NCBI GenBank assembly: GCA_000181795.3
Contig: CM012953.1
Location: forward strand, 3,182,456 to 3,206,662
Direction of reading: 5' to 3'
Length of the DNA stretch: 24,207 nt
Source: Trichinella spiralis
Taxonomy: Eukaryota > Nematoda > Enoplea > Trichinellida > Trichinellidae
Part shown: piece after piece, positions 16,247-24,207 of the stretch
Position numbering within the stretch: position 1 is the first letter of the stretch
How the letters are laid out: each line of letters starts with the position of its first letter
Notes under the pieces: generated by a model
Seen by the model: the letters and a program-made list of their open reading frames with translations, nothing else
Told to the model about the DNA's origin: nothing
Database searches by the model: none
Made by a program: the position numbers and the translations under genes

Positions 16247-18346
16247 TTATCCTGCGTGGGTTCTCGCATTCGCGAGGAACCGACAGCAATATGCCGTGAC
16301 CCTGACGAGGCGTTCCATCGTTCCATATCGAGACGGGTCGATGATCGCCAAGAGACCGGGCTCTTTCAGGCTGGCGCAAAGCGTGACGACCCTTTTCCTC
16401 TCAGGGGACACGAGACGAGTCTCCTCCGGCGAGAGCGCCATAGTCAGGCGCGGCCACTGCTCATTAGGTTCCTTCAGCCAGGCCGGACCATTCCACCAGA
16501 GTTTGTCCTCACGGAGGGTGTCCAAGGCGCAGCCGCGGCTGAGTTTATCAGCCGGATTGTCCGCGGTGGGACAATGCCGCCACTGAGAAGGCTCAGTCCG
16601 GCTGAGGATCTCCTGAACGCGGTTCGCCACGAAAGGTTTCCACCTTCGTGGGTCGCCTCGGATCCAACTGAGGACAATAGTACTGTCGCTCCAACAGGTG
16701 GATCGGTTGAAAGGAAGGCCTAATTCCCGTTCCACGTACTCTTTGAGGCGCGCCACGTGGAGTGCAGCCATCAATTCGAGCCGTGGGAGGCTCAGTCGCC
16801 TGACCGGAGCGACGCGGATCTTGGCGAGGCAGAATCTCACCTCCTTGGCTCCGTCCATGGACTCCGTCATCAGGTATGCCACGGCGCCAAACGCTGTTTC
16901 CGAGGCGTCGCCAAAAACGTGCAGCTCAGAGCGGCGAACCTGATCTTTAGGACTGACCATCAACGCGCGTGGAACTCTGACGCTGGCCAGAGTCTCCAGT
17001 TCATCAGCGACGTCGGTCCTGATGAGCGATTTCTCCGAAGCACTGTCGAGAAGGCAATTGACCAACCTCTTCTTCCCGTTCTCACCGTAGGCCATCGCTT
17101 GGACGACAGGAAGGAGGACCCCGGGAGCCCGAACAGTCGAGGAAAAGTGAACCCCGACGGGAGCGAGTTCAGTCGCGGCTCTGTCAGAAGCCGCATCTTC
17201 TGCTTCCAAATCCTGGGCAGGCGCCGTTGTTGGGTTTTTCTCCTTGACAGCTGCATCCGGTTGCGCCGCGGGTCTTGCATTTCTTGAAGCTGCTGGCCGC
17301 CTGGTTCGTCTGCGGTTCTGACGACGGTGGGGGTTCTGCAAGGCAAGCAGAGGGTGCTGACCTGGTCGGTCAGGATTCTGCTGGCAGCTACCTCTACGGT
17401 GACCTTTTCGCAGACATCCAAAACACAACCCATGCTTCCGGACACATTGCCATAGTTCCGGCCCGGAGAGTTCGACGAATCGCGGGCAACTCTCAACAGG
17501 ATAGATTCCGCAGCACACCACGCAGTTTCCGACTGGATCCACTTGTATGGTGGCCGTCATGAAACGCTCTCCCTGCTCAGCCCTCCGTTCTGGTTTCCGA
17601 GCGGGCATCTTCCTTGCCGAGCCCTTGATCTGAGATTGGTTCAGCAAGAAGGAGAGGAACACCGATGAGGTAATTTTCTCATTCGTCAGTTCTTGTACGA
17701 ATGCCCTCCAGGCTTCCAAGGTGTCTGGCGGCAGCTTCTTCTTGATTATCGGAAGGAGAGCATGGAATCCGCTCAAGTTTGCGTCCACATCCTTCCCCAG
17801 AGCTCTCAATTCGAGGAAGTGGCGATTCAAGTCATCGAGGAGCCTCGTCAGGTCGGCTGCTCCGTCATCGGAGCACTCCTTCAAACTGACCACCTTCAAC
17901 ACGTGACTCTCCACCACCTCGGGCACTCGATGGAATCGATTGTGGAGCGTCTGAACGACCTCAGGGTAATTCTCCGCGCAGACCGTGATTCCTTCAATGG
18001 CCTTCAACGCTGCGCCGGACAGACATGACCGCAAATGAAGAAACTTGGTGATGGCACCAAGGTCCTCCCGTCGATCAATGCTCACCTCGAACTGAGCCCA
18101 GAATGACTTAAACTCCAGGATGTTACCATCAAACTTTGGCAGTGGCACCGGTTTCAGCTTTCCCAACTGCGACTTCGACCCTGATTTTTCGGTCAACGCA
18201 GATGTCGCCATGGGCTCTTTGCTCTCCTCCTTCTCTTTCAAGAATGTGTCGGCCCGGGTGCGTGTTGTAAACACTTCCTTGCATAACTCGCGCCATTCAT
18301 TAAGGACAGCTTCCAGAGACTCTCCGTCGGGAAGTACGTCTTCCAA
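16247..18346 (-). CDS. BEL/Pao gag-protease-RNase H region (fossil)
   Basis: The first part is gag of the BEL/Pao type (LPKFDGNILEFKSFWAQFE, LLNQSQIKG). It is followed by a CCHC knuckle (CFGCLRKGHRRGSC) and a protease with the active-site motif LLDSAS. RNase H of the retroelement type follows (HVFGDASETAFGAVAYL, RLELMAAL, WSDSTIVLSWI). The complete family order is not represented in this copy. Confidence 0.9.
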   Translation of the reverse strand: MEDVLPDGESLEAVLNEWRELCKEVFTTRTRADTFLKEKEESKEPMATSALTEKSGSKSQLGKLKPVPLPKFDGNILEFKSFWAQFEVSIDRREDLGAITKFLHLRSCLSGAALKAIEGITVCAENYPEVVQTLHNRFHRVPEVVESHVLKVVSLKECSDDGAADLTRLLDDLNRHFLELRALGKDVDANLSGFHALLPIIKKKLPPDTLEAWRAFVQELTNEKITSSVFLSFLLNQSQIKGSARKMPARKPERRAEQGERFMTATIQVDPVGNCVVCCGIYPVESCPRFVELSGPELWQCVRKHGLCFGCLRKGHRRGSCQQNPDRPGQHPLLALQNPHRRQNRRRTRRPAASRNARPAAQPDAAVKEKNPTTAPAQDLEAEDAASDRAATELAPVGVHFSSTVRAPGVLLPVVQAMAYGENGKKRLVNCLLDSASEKSLIRTDVADELETLASVRVPRALMVSPKDQVRRSELHVFGDASETAFGAVAYLMTESMDGAKEVRFCLAKIRVAPVRRLSLPRLELMAALHVARLKEYVERELGLPFNRSTCWSDSTIVLSWIRGDPRRWKPFVANRVQEILSRTEPSQWRHCPTADNPADKLSRGCALDTLREDKLWWNGPAWLKEPNEQWPRLTMALSPEETRLVSPERKRVVTLCASLKEPGLLAIIDPSRYGTMERLVRVTAYCCRFLANARTHAG

Positions 18347-18555
18347 TGTGACTTGAGCTCAGTGCGCTTCCGCATACTGTGCATCCAAGGCACGCAGGGC
18401 ATTCCTAACCGCTAACTCAGAGGAGTCTGTCTCGAGCTGATCCAGCACTTGTTGAATGGTCTCCCGTAGACGCTTCTGTTCAATCTGTTGGCGCCTCTTA
18501 ACTGTTTCAATCTTCATCTCGTGAAGCAAGATCAAAAATTCTCAGATTCCGGCCT

Positions 18556-18573
18556 TCCCGGCTCGTGGCACCA
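18556..18573 (-). other. Primer-binding site of the BEL/Pao element
   Basis: TGGTGCCACGAGCCGGGA on the minus strand lies five bases inside the 5' LTR. The TGG start pairs with the CCA end of a tRNA; I do not assign the tRNA. Confidence 0.75.
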
Positions 18574-18578
18574 AAATA

Positions 18579-18857
18579 TATTGCTCAATCCAACTGTGTT
18601 CAGAACAGCTGAATTTCACTAACGGATCACTGGTCCTCTCTCAGGCTTATCAGCGTTAATTAAGTTCGGGAACAACAACACACGGAAACTAAGATTTATT
18701 CGGGAAGAATCGCACAACACACACACAAACACAAGGTCACACACTTCCGCTCGCGTTCACGCTCGCCGATTACTCGCAGATTACGTCACCACCACCAACA
18801 CACCGATTACGGTAGCAGATTGGGATCTTCAGGCTCAAACCGAGGAAGTTTTCAACA
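18579..18857 (-). repeat. 5' LTR of the BEL/Pao element
   Basis: This is the twin of 14546-14824 with the same 279-bp length. On the plus strand it runs from TATTGCTCAATCC to GTTTTCAACA. Confidence 0.95.
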
Positions 18858-18937
18858 TATGTATTTTTTACATGTCGATGAGGTTTGTGGTTTGTATGAA
18901 AAATCCTGTTTGACATTCGTACATTTCATATAAAATA

Positions 18938-19070
18938 CAGTCGAACTTGATTAAGTGCATAAGATTTTGGTCGAAAAAAATTCCCTGTAGTTAATTAAAC
19001 GGTAAAATAATGGGTAAGTGCATAGTAATTCTTGCCAAATTCCATGCTCACTTATAAGCAAGTTCAAATG
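18938..19070. mobile_element. Small TA-flanked MITE (Tc1/pogo-like)
   Basis: This 133-bp stretch is flanked by TA dinucleotides (18936-18937, 19071-19072). Its ends are an imperfect inverted repeat: CAGTCGAACTTGATTAAGTG on the left against CATTTGAACTTGCTTATAAG on the right, read inward. The TA target and the CAGT.GAACTTG-type end are typical of the Tc1/mariner-pogo superfamily. It has no coding capacity. It is old, judging by the mismatched ends. Confidence 0.55.
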
Positions 19071-19072
19071 TA

Positions 19073-19374
19073 ATTTGAAATGCAACATCAAACAGATCAG
19101 CTACATCATAGGCACTGCTTTTGATGCGGAATGTTTAAAGATTTCGTTATCATTGAAATATACATTGAAAGGTTGCAAATGGAAATGAAAACAGATAGCA
19201 ATTTAAGTGTTCACCAACGCACTACTCGGTTTGTTCAGATGTTGAAATATGAAGTTTACAATTTACACGAAATATATAAATAAATTTGTTTTTTGACTTG
19301 TAAATAATATTGCAGATTTTTAATTTTCTATTTAAATAAAATATTCGACTTTAAACAATAACACTGATGAAAGA
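19073..19374. other. No feature seen between the MITE and R1 piece D
   Basis: This is AT-rich sequence with no coding frame, RNA gene or repeat that I can support. Confidence 0.4.
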
Positions 19375-19780
19375 AGTCAAAACTTTGTGAAGTTGAAAAT
19401 AAAATTCTTTGATTGCTAACAAGAAAGATTTTCATAGAACAGTCAGACGGAAATCAAAAATGTAACTCGATGCTAACAAATTAGCAGTTGCCATGCCTAG
19501 TTTAAGCTGACAACTGCAGCTGTGGACAATTCATCACTTGTTGATTTTTCCATTGCATTACAATCGCCTTTAGCTAATCATCAGAATATTTTCTGACAAA
19601 CGGAAAAGCATTTAATGCATAAATTTCATTTAATTGCAAGCTGAAACGTAATTTATTTGATGAACTGAAATAAATGAGTGTAAAACACTTTGAAAGCAAA
19701 AAGGAAGCGAAGGACAGCACGAAGTAGAATAGCAGTTAAAGCTGCTTCAAATTCACTCTGCTGTGGACATCACGTTCTTC
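19375..19780 (+). repeat. R1-related repeat, piece D (diverged)
   Basis: It shares ordered blocks with R1 piece A (AAATTCTTTGATTGC, AAGAAAGATTT, CGATGCTAACAA, TTAAGCTGA, CAATCGCCTTTA). Its second half matches the reverse complement of 23540-23640 (AAGCTGCTTCAAATTCA, GATGTCCAC in opposite orientation). It is more diverged than pieces A-C. Confidence 0.65.
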
Positions 19781-19959
19781 GATGTGCTTTATTGTCTTGC
19801 CGTTGATACCCGCTGTATTTATCACTCGTTACATCACCCCCCTGCCTTTTAAGAGCAGTCTGTCTCAGACTGTTTGTGAGACTGCCGTGACATATTCCTT
19901 CAGCCATCTTGGAGTGACTGGAATTCTCTTTGATCAGCTTAACTCTGGCTCTTGCGATG

Positions 19960-20490
19960 GCTTTTGTTCTTGTTGGCTTGATGTTGCAATGATGACATTA
20001 TGTAACCGTTTTACATGGTTATCATGATTCTACTACTTGTCCACCCCACCTTGTGGTTTGCCCCATACACGCATTTAATCGGTCAGTGTGGATCATCAGC
20101 TTTTTTGGGGCTTGACATTTTACTTTCTTTATTATATTCTGGCCAACTCGCTGCAGAATGCGGAATGTACTCTCTCACGTTCTGCCCTAAGTATCCTTCT
20201 TTTGTGTAGCCAGCCGGACTTTGTTATTGATACTGAGCTTATACTCATTCTTTCTACTGTTGAACCATTTTATCTGACGTCGTAACACTGCTTGAAGCTT
20301 CTCGCTTACTTCTTTGAATGTATCTGCTAAATCGTTTCTCAACTTCTACATGTACTCTTTAGGTGTTTGCAGAGGGAATTCTGGTACATGACGCCTATCA
20401 GCAGCGCGGCTTCTCATCCGAAGAAGATTCTGCAATGCGTGGCCTACGTCGACCCATGACTGCTATTTCACCATGCTAAGAGTGTCGTTG
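19960..20490 (-). mobile_element. Old Ty3/gypsy integrase remnant
   Basis: Minus-strand translation shows scattered pieces of the C-terminal half of a Ty3/gypsy integrase: KLRNDLADTFKEVSEKLQ followed by LRRQIKWFNSRKNEYKLS and, further on, MIHTDRLNAC, the usual region after the catalytic core. It is heavily broken, has no LTRs that I can find, and is much older than the BEL/Pao copy. It is a different lineage from the fossil at 3315-5384, judging by sequence. Confidence 0.55.
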
Positions 20491-21046
20491 GGATCCAGTT
20501 AATTCTGTTTGTTATTGATTGTTCTTGCGCTGAGGGATGAATTAGTTCCAAAAAATTCATGGATTTGTTTGCATTTATTCAGACTCATTTGCTGTTCAGA
20601 TACGTAATTGGTTAATGAGTTACGCTGCTTTATCAGTTACTGAGATATGAGCACGAATTCGACGAACAACTTATAGCACGTGATTGACAACTCAGCTTTG
20701 ACATAGATTAGATGGTTGGTATCATTCAGAGTTTAAGCAGATATGAAATGCTCCACCCTGAAGTCACCTTATATGGACATAAATAATCACATTTTCCAAT
20801 TTTTCAAATAATGTACTTCTTTCACATATGACGTGGAATTCACACATTTTTGACATGGCAAATGATACCATTCAAAATCTTCAGCGTTCTACACTTCACT
20901 GATTACATAAGATCATTCCAGTTGAAATAAAAACATGCTTTTGTAATATTATTCCTTCAAAGTTATACCGAGCAGCAGCTTATTTTGAACAAAAATCAAA
21001 CTGCTCTCGCAGTGAGCACTTTCACCAGCTCCCATTTTTGCCACTC
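20491..21046. other. No gene seen; AT-rich spacer
   Basis: I recognise no coding or RNA feature. A short TTATATGGACATAAA block near 20771 recalls the R2 core, so a small R2 scrap may be present. Confidence 0.35.
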
Positions 21047-21735
21047 GGGCTAGTCTGAACTCATCCGCATCCTATTTGTTCCAAACTCCGCCCCCTTTTT
21101 GTGATTGGCTGTACGCTGATAGGTTGCACGCGATTGATTGGTAATTGGCTAATGATTCTACTATTTTATTAGCTAATAATTATGATAAGTGATTGGGTTA
21201 ATAACTTTGCCATTTGATTAGCTATTAAGCTTTGATCAAGGATTGGGTGATTGTTATTTATCTACTCTTTACTTAATATGGGTGCATTACCATTAAAATA
21301 CCTTATATGGACATAAAAAAGCATTTACTATTTTTTAAAGAAAAAGCTTTTTAAGATATGGTGTTAGCTATCTTTTATTGCGTTTAAGAAATTATAACAA
21401 TAGCAAAGTTAATATGCTTCAAACTAATGTTTAACTTCTTTACATTTGCATATTCTTTGTGTATGTTGTTAAGAAGAGCATTTAACAAAATGTCTTGCAA
21501 TATTCGAATATGGCTTTAAATAAGTGGTTATCTTAGTCAATAACATTAATGATTCTTCAGTTTTACATTTCATTGTTCACATAATAACTTGCTTTTGTAA
21601 TTTTACTTCTTCACATCTGTGCTAATCAGCAGACTACTTTGCACATAAACATTTCTGCCTATCGCTACATGTATGTATGCATAGTATACATAGTATACTA
21701 CTATGCAAATGTATAGTATGCAGCATCATGTTACA
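21047..21735 (+). repeat. R2 interspersed repeat, copy 2
   Basis: This is the direct-orientation partner of 10522-11045. It begins with the same TAGTCTGAACTCATCCGC block and runs through the ATTAGCTA, GATAAGTGATTGGGT and TTATATGGACATAAAAAAGC blocks. Compared with copy 1 it has about 170 extra bases in its second half and a run of nested TATACTATG-type palindromes at 21670-21720. Confidence 0.8.
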
Positions 21736-21944
21736 GCAACAATCAATAAGGATCAACAACAACTAACAAGCAATGAAAATCAACAATAACCAACAATAAA
21801 TAAGATCAACAACAAACAAGCGTGAACTATAATACAAGATATAGAATATATGACAATGACAAACTATACAATCATAAGGAATAAAAAATATATACAACAA
21901 TAATTAATGAAATATATACAACAATAATAAACAGTGCAAAAGTA

Positions 21945-22779
21945 CTATAATCGTAGTGGTTCAGGAGTATGATACGATATTGCACTCAAAAAATGCTCAA
22001 CACTAATTTCATTATGAACCAATCTACCCGTAAGCGCAGCTACCCGTCGCTGCTGGACTCCGTAAGCTGGGCTACGGCTTACGGAGCCCCTTCCATGCAT
22101 ATAGCCATCATCTATTTGCCGCACCACCGTCTCAGTCTTACCCTGTTCATCAAGGATAAGTTGTAAAAACTGACAAAACCCTAGGTGGTGCTATCTTTCC
22201 TAACAGTCAAACAATACACGACGGGTAGCAGTTTACCCCTCAGGAACACATGAAGGGTAAACAACTGCTGGTACCAGCAGGGGACAATCTTAAACGTCCC
22301 ATCCCTGCACCAGCAGTTACTCTGAGCCAACAGCCTCACACCATCCTCGGCGGCAAAAATTAATATATCACTGGTCGGCGAATGCTACATTAAAAATTGC
22401 GCACCGGATTTCGTTGTCGTCTGCTCGGCAGTAAGCCGCAGATCCTGCCGCCTGGCCGGAAGTCGTGGGTATCTCTTCGAACGGCTATAATACATCGTGT
22501 TCCGGGACTGCTCCCACGTTGGAAAGTGAGGGGCAGTTTCTAGACTGGTGGAGGCATTGCTTGCCAGTTCATCGAAAATTTCTAATACCGGCCTCAGATC
22601 TCCTGCAGCCAGCCTCTTCAATTCATTCAGCTGCTGCTGATGTTAGAATGCATGGGTATCTACTCGGCAGCCCTCTGCATGCTCACCGGTTCTGATGACT
22701 TCTGTGGCATCAAGGTTAGTATAGCGCTTGCCAGGGCAACCTCTTGTTCCCTAAATTGGAAACGAAATTGCAAGCTCAT
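21945..22779 (-). pseudogene. Mutator-like (MULE) transposase remnant
   Basis: On the minus strand, from ATG 22779, the sequence reads as a decayed MULE transposase. It has an N-terminal region (SSLE/TSLETAPHFPTWEQ, RSKRYPRLPARRQDLRL, TKSGAQFL), then the start of the MULE catalytic domain with the signature DGTFKIVP (22289-22303) and YQQLFTLHVF..GKLLPVVYC. The conserved Asp of DGTFK is present. In-frame stops interrupt it (for example TAG at 22181-22183), and the frame shifts more than once. After the VVYC block only a C-terminal tail follows (21945-22127, VRQIDDGYMHGRG to HFLSAISYHTPE), so the middle of the catalytic domain is missing. No terminal inverted repeats or target duplication were recognised. 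It is a dead DNA transposon; the match rests on remembered family motifs. Confidence 0.75.
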
Positions 22780-23534
22780 GATACTACACTATAATAACAA
22801 CGTGCTATAATAAAATAATTCTGTTTACTGATGCACATATCCAACATTTGTCATTGCGATTCGTCCGCTTGAGGGTGTAACACCTTCCTCTGTACACTAA
22901 TTTTTGTTGGTTCCTTTGAGTAGAAGCAAACTGAATTTCATCACTCTCCATTATTAACAACATTCAAATACGAAGCATACAGCTACACGGAAAACCAGGG
23001 AAATAAATTTAACGGTTTTGCACTCCGTTTTAAATAACCATTTTGCAACCATTAAATAGCTTATGCACCGTTCCGGTTGATTTGTCTAGCTCAGTTAGCT
23101 GCGTCATGCATTATGCCCAGCAGCATTTTACTTCCTGCTTCATAGTGTACTTCTCGTTTACTCCAGTATTAGTAATAATGGAATCCATTTCCGCGTCCAT
23201 TTTCTGTTTATTGCCGTCCAGTCCAGAAAGTCGTATCCATCACAATTTCAGCAGGCAAATTTCGGATGATAATATCTGATCTTGTTTCGCTCCTCAGCTA
23301 ATAACCCTCAAATGCTAAGCACTGAACTGAAACGCAAGACCAAAAAGGAAAATAAATTTGATGGTTTAAATTCCATTTTAAATAATCATTTTGAAACAAC
23401 ATTTAGTTTTCATTTCTCATTTTATCTACAATTGAAGATCAATTTCGATTGATATTTCTGTGGCACCTATGCCTTTGTTGATGTTGACAGAAGATTATTA
23501 ATCACACACAAATGGCGCACAAATGCTGATATCA
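22780..23534. other. No gene assigned; contains a 75-bp direct repeat pair
   Basis: About 22988-23060 and 23332-23405 are direct repeats (GGAAA(A)TAAATTT.A.GGTTT, TTTTAAATAA.CATTTTG.AAC), roughly 75% alike and 344 bases apart. Between them the minus strand has a short frame (near 23200, starting MDAEMDSIITNTG) with coding-like composition but no recognised family, so I do not call a gene. Confidence 0.45.
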
Positions 23535-23910
23535 AAGTATGCGATGTCCACTGCAAAATGAATTTGAAGCAGCTTCAAGCGCTTTTGTGATTGGTTGGTG
23601 CTGTTCATCGCTTTCTTTCTGCTTTTGAAGTGCTTCACTTTTATTTATCCATGCCAATGGAAAAATACTGTTCAAAAAAAATGTCAGCCAACAGTTGCTT
23701 TCACTTGTGATATAAATTACCTTCTTAGCTAACAATTAAATGAGATTTATGCCTAATGTTCTTTTCTGTTTGTCAGATATTGTTCTGATGAAGGCTAGTT
23801 GAAGGCTATTCAAGTACAAAGGGAAAACGTAAAATTGATGAATTGTCTACAGCTGCAGTTTTCAGCTAAAACTGAGAGTGGTGGTTGCTGAATGTTAGCA
23901 TCGAAATACT
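23535..23910 (-). repeat. R1-related repeat, piece F
   Basis: It reads opposite to piece D and piece C. Shared blocks are TGAATTTGAAGCAGCTT, GATGTCCAC, TTTGTCAGATATTGTTC, CAGCTGCAGTTTTCAGCT and GAATGTTAGCATCG. It stands head to head with piece C, with only about 30 bases between them. Confidence 0.65.
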
Positions 23911-23939
23911 TTTCTGATTTTGCCTAAATGTATAATGCA

Positions 23940-24207
23940 TCGAATGCCTGAATGAATGCATCGACATGTATAAAAATGCATATGTAACAATTGATGCTTT
24001 GTAACAAAAGAAACTCTGTAAATATTAAAGTAAAATTCTTGATTTGCAAATAAGAAAGATTTAAATAGAACACTCCCAGTAAAATCAAGAAGTTAATCAG
24101 ATGCCAACAATTTGGTAGTTGTAACTCCTTGGTTTAGCTTGAAAGCTGCAACTGTGAACAATTTGTCATTGTGCATTTTCATTTGTATTAAAATCGCCTT
24201 TACCAAC
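23940..24207 (+). repeat. R1 repeat, piece C (runs off the window)
   Basis: It matches the first 240 bases of R1 piece A closely: GAATGAATGCATCGA, TATAAAAAT.CATAT, GAAACTCTGTA, TTTAAATAGAACACT, AGTTGTAACTCCTT and TAAAATCG.CTTTACCAAC. The window ends inside it. Confidence 0.85.

Larger units (their letters stand above)
14546..18857 (-). mobile_element. BEL/Pao LTR retrotransposon, young but defective
   Basis: This 4.3-kb element is bounded by two 279-bp LTRs with TG/CA ends. On the minus strand it carries a primer-binding site, gag, aspartic protease, RNase H, integrase with its C-terminal domain, and a polypurine tract. The LTRs differ at about 5 of 279 positions (about 1.8%), so the insertion is recent. 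Not all parts of the family can be found, and the coding region is interrupted, so this copy is broken with a small number of breaks. It is inserted in R1 piece B: the flanks CATCCATATA and TATGTATTTT rejoin to an intact R1 head. A clean 5-bp target duplication is not visible in this TA-rich site. Confidence 0.95.

Noticed and set aside
22058-22086. Perfect 10-bp stem hairpin (CTCCGTAAGC/GCTTACGGAG) as a regulatory RNA
   Set aside because: It falls inside the C-terminal coding remnant of the MULE transposase. With no supporting context it is probably chance.
22265-22280. 16-bp palindrome CTGCTGGTACCAGCAG as an operator or recombination site
   Set aside because: It lies in the MULE coding remnant, where it encodes the conserved WYQQ region.
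1-24207. CRISPR arrays, rRNA genes or bacterial operons
   Set aside because: No regularly spaced short repeats, no rRNA-like blocks and no ribosome-binding sites were seen. Introns and histone signals show eukaryotic DNA.

Overview
The window looks like nuclear DNA of a small-genome animal, most likely a nematode of the Trichinella/Trichuris group. This is an inference from the AT-rich background, very short introns (about 55-72 bases) with TTTYAG-type acceptors, an intronless histone gene, and many old LTR, Mutator-like and small inverted-repeat elements. There are two host genes; nearly everything else is mobile or repetitive DNA.

Left end (1-660): a complete intronless histone H3 gene with its own S-phase cassette: an E2F-like site, a TATA box, an initiator and a 3' histone stem-loop. 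The protein is a clean H3 except for a block at residues 27-39, where Lys27 is Met and Gly34 is Arg. These are the same two exchanges known as tumour 'oncohistone' mutations (H3K27M and H3G34R), here germline-encoded in one gene. This is the most striking item in the window.

873-6250: a solo LTR with a 5-bp target duplication, a hairpin-rich stretch, and a broken Ty3/gypsy copy sitting between two 571-bp direct repeats (called R3 here).

7304-9453: an AGO-clade Argonaute gene. Nine exons join in frame from the linker through MID and PIWI to the C-terminus, with a complete D-E-D-H catalytic set and 5'-phosphate pocket. There is one in-frame TGA in the L2 linker, and no N-terminal or PAZ body was found upstream. 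An intron-containing fragment of the same gene lies inverted about 3.5 kb away, next to a 10-N gap.

10.5-14.5 kb and 18.9-24.2 kb: interspersed repeats. R1 occurs as at least six pieces, arranged as three head-to-head inverted pairs. R2 occurs as two copies 10.5 kb apart. A young but defective BEL/Pao element (14546-18857, LTRs about 98% identical) is inserted inside one R1 copy. There are also a TA-flanked MITE, an old Ty3/gypsy integrase remnant and a decayed Mutator-like transposase. The two host genes do not form an obvious unit, although both belong to chromatin or silencing pathways.
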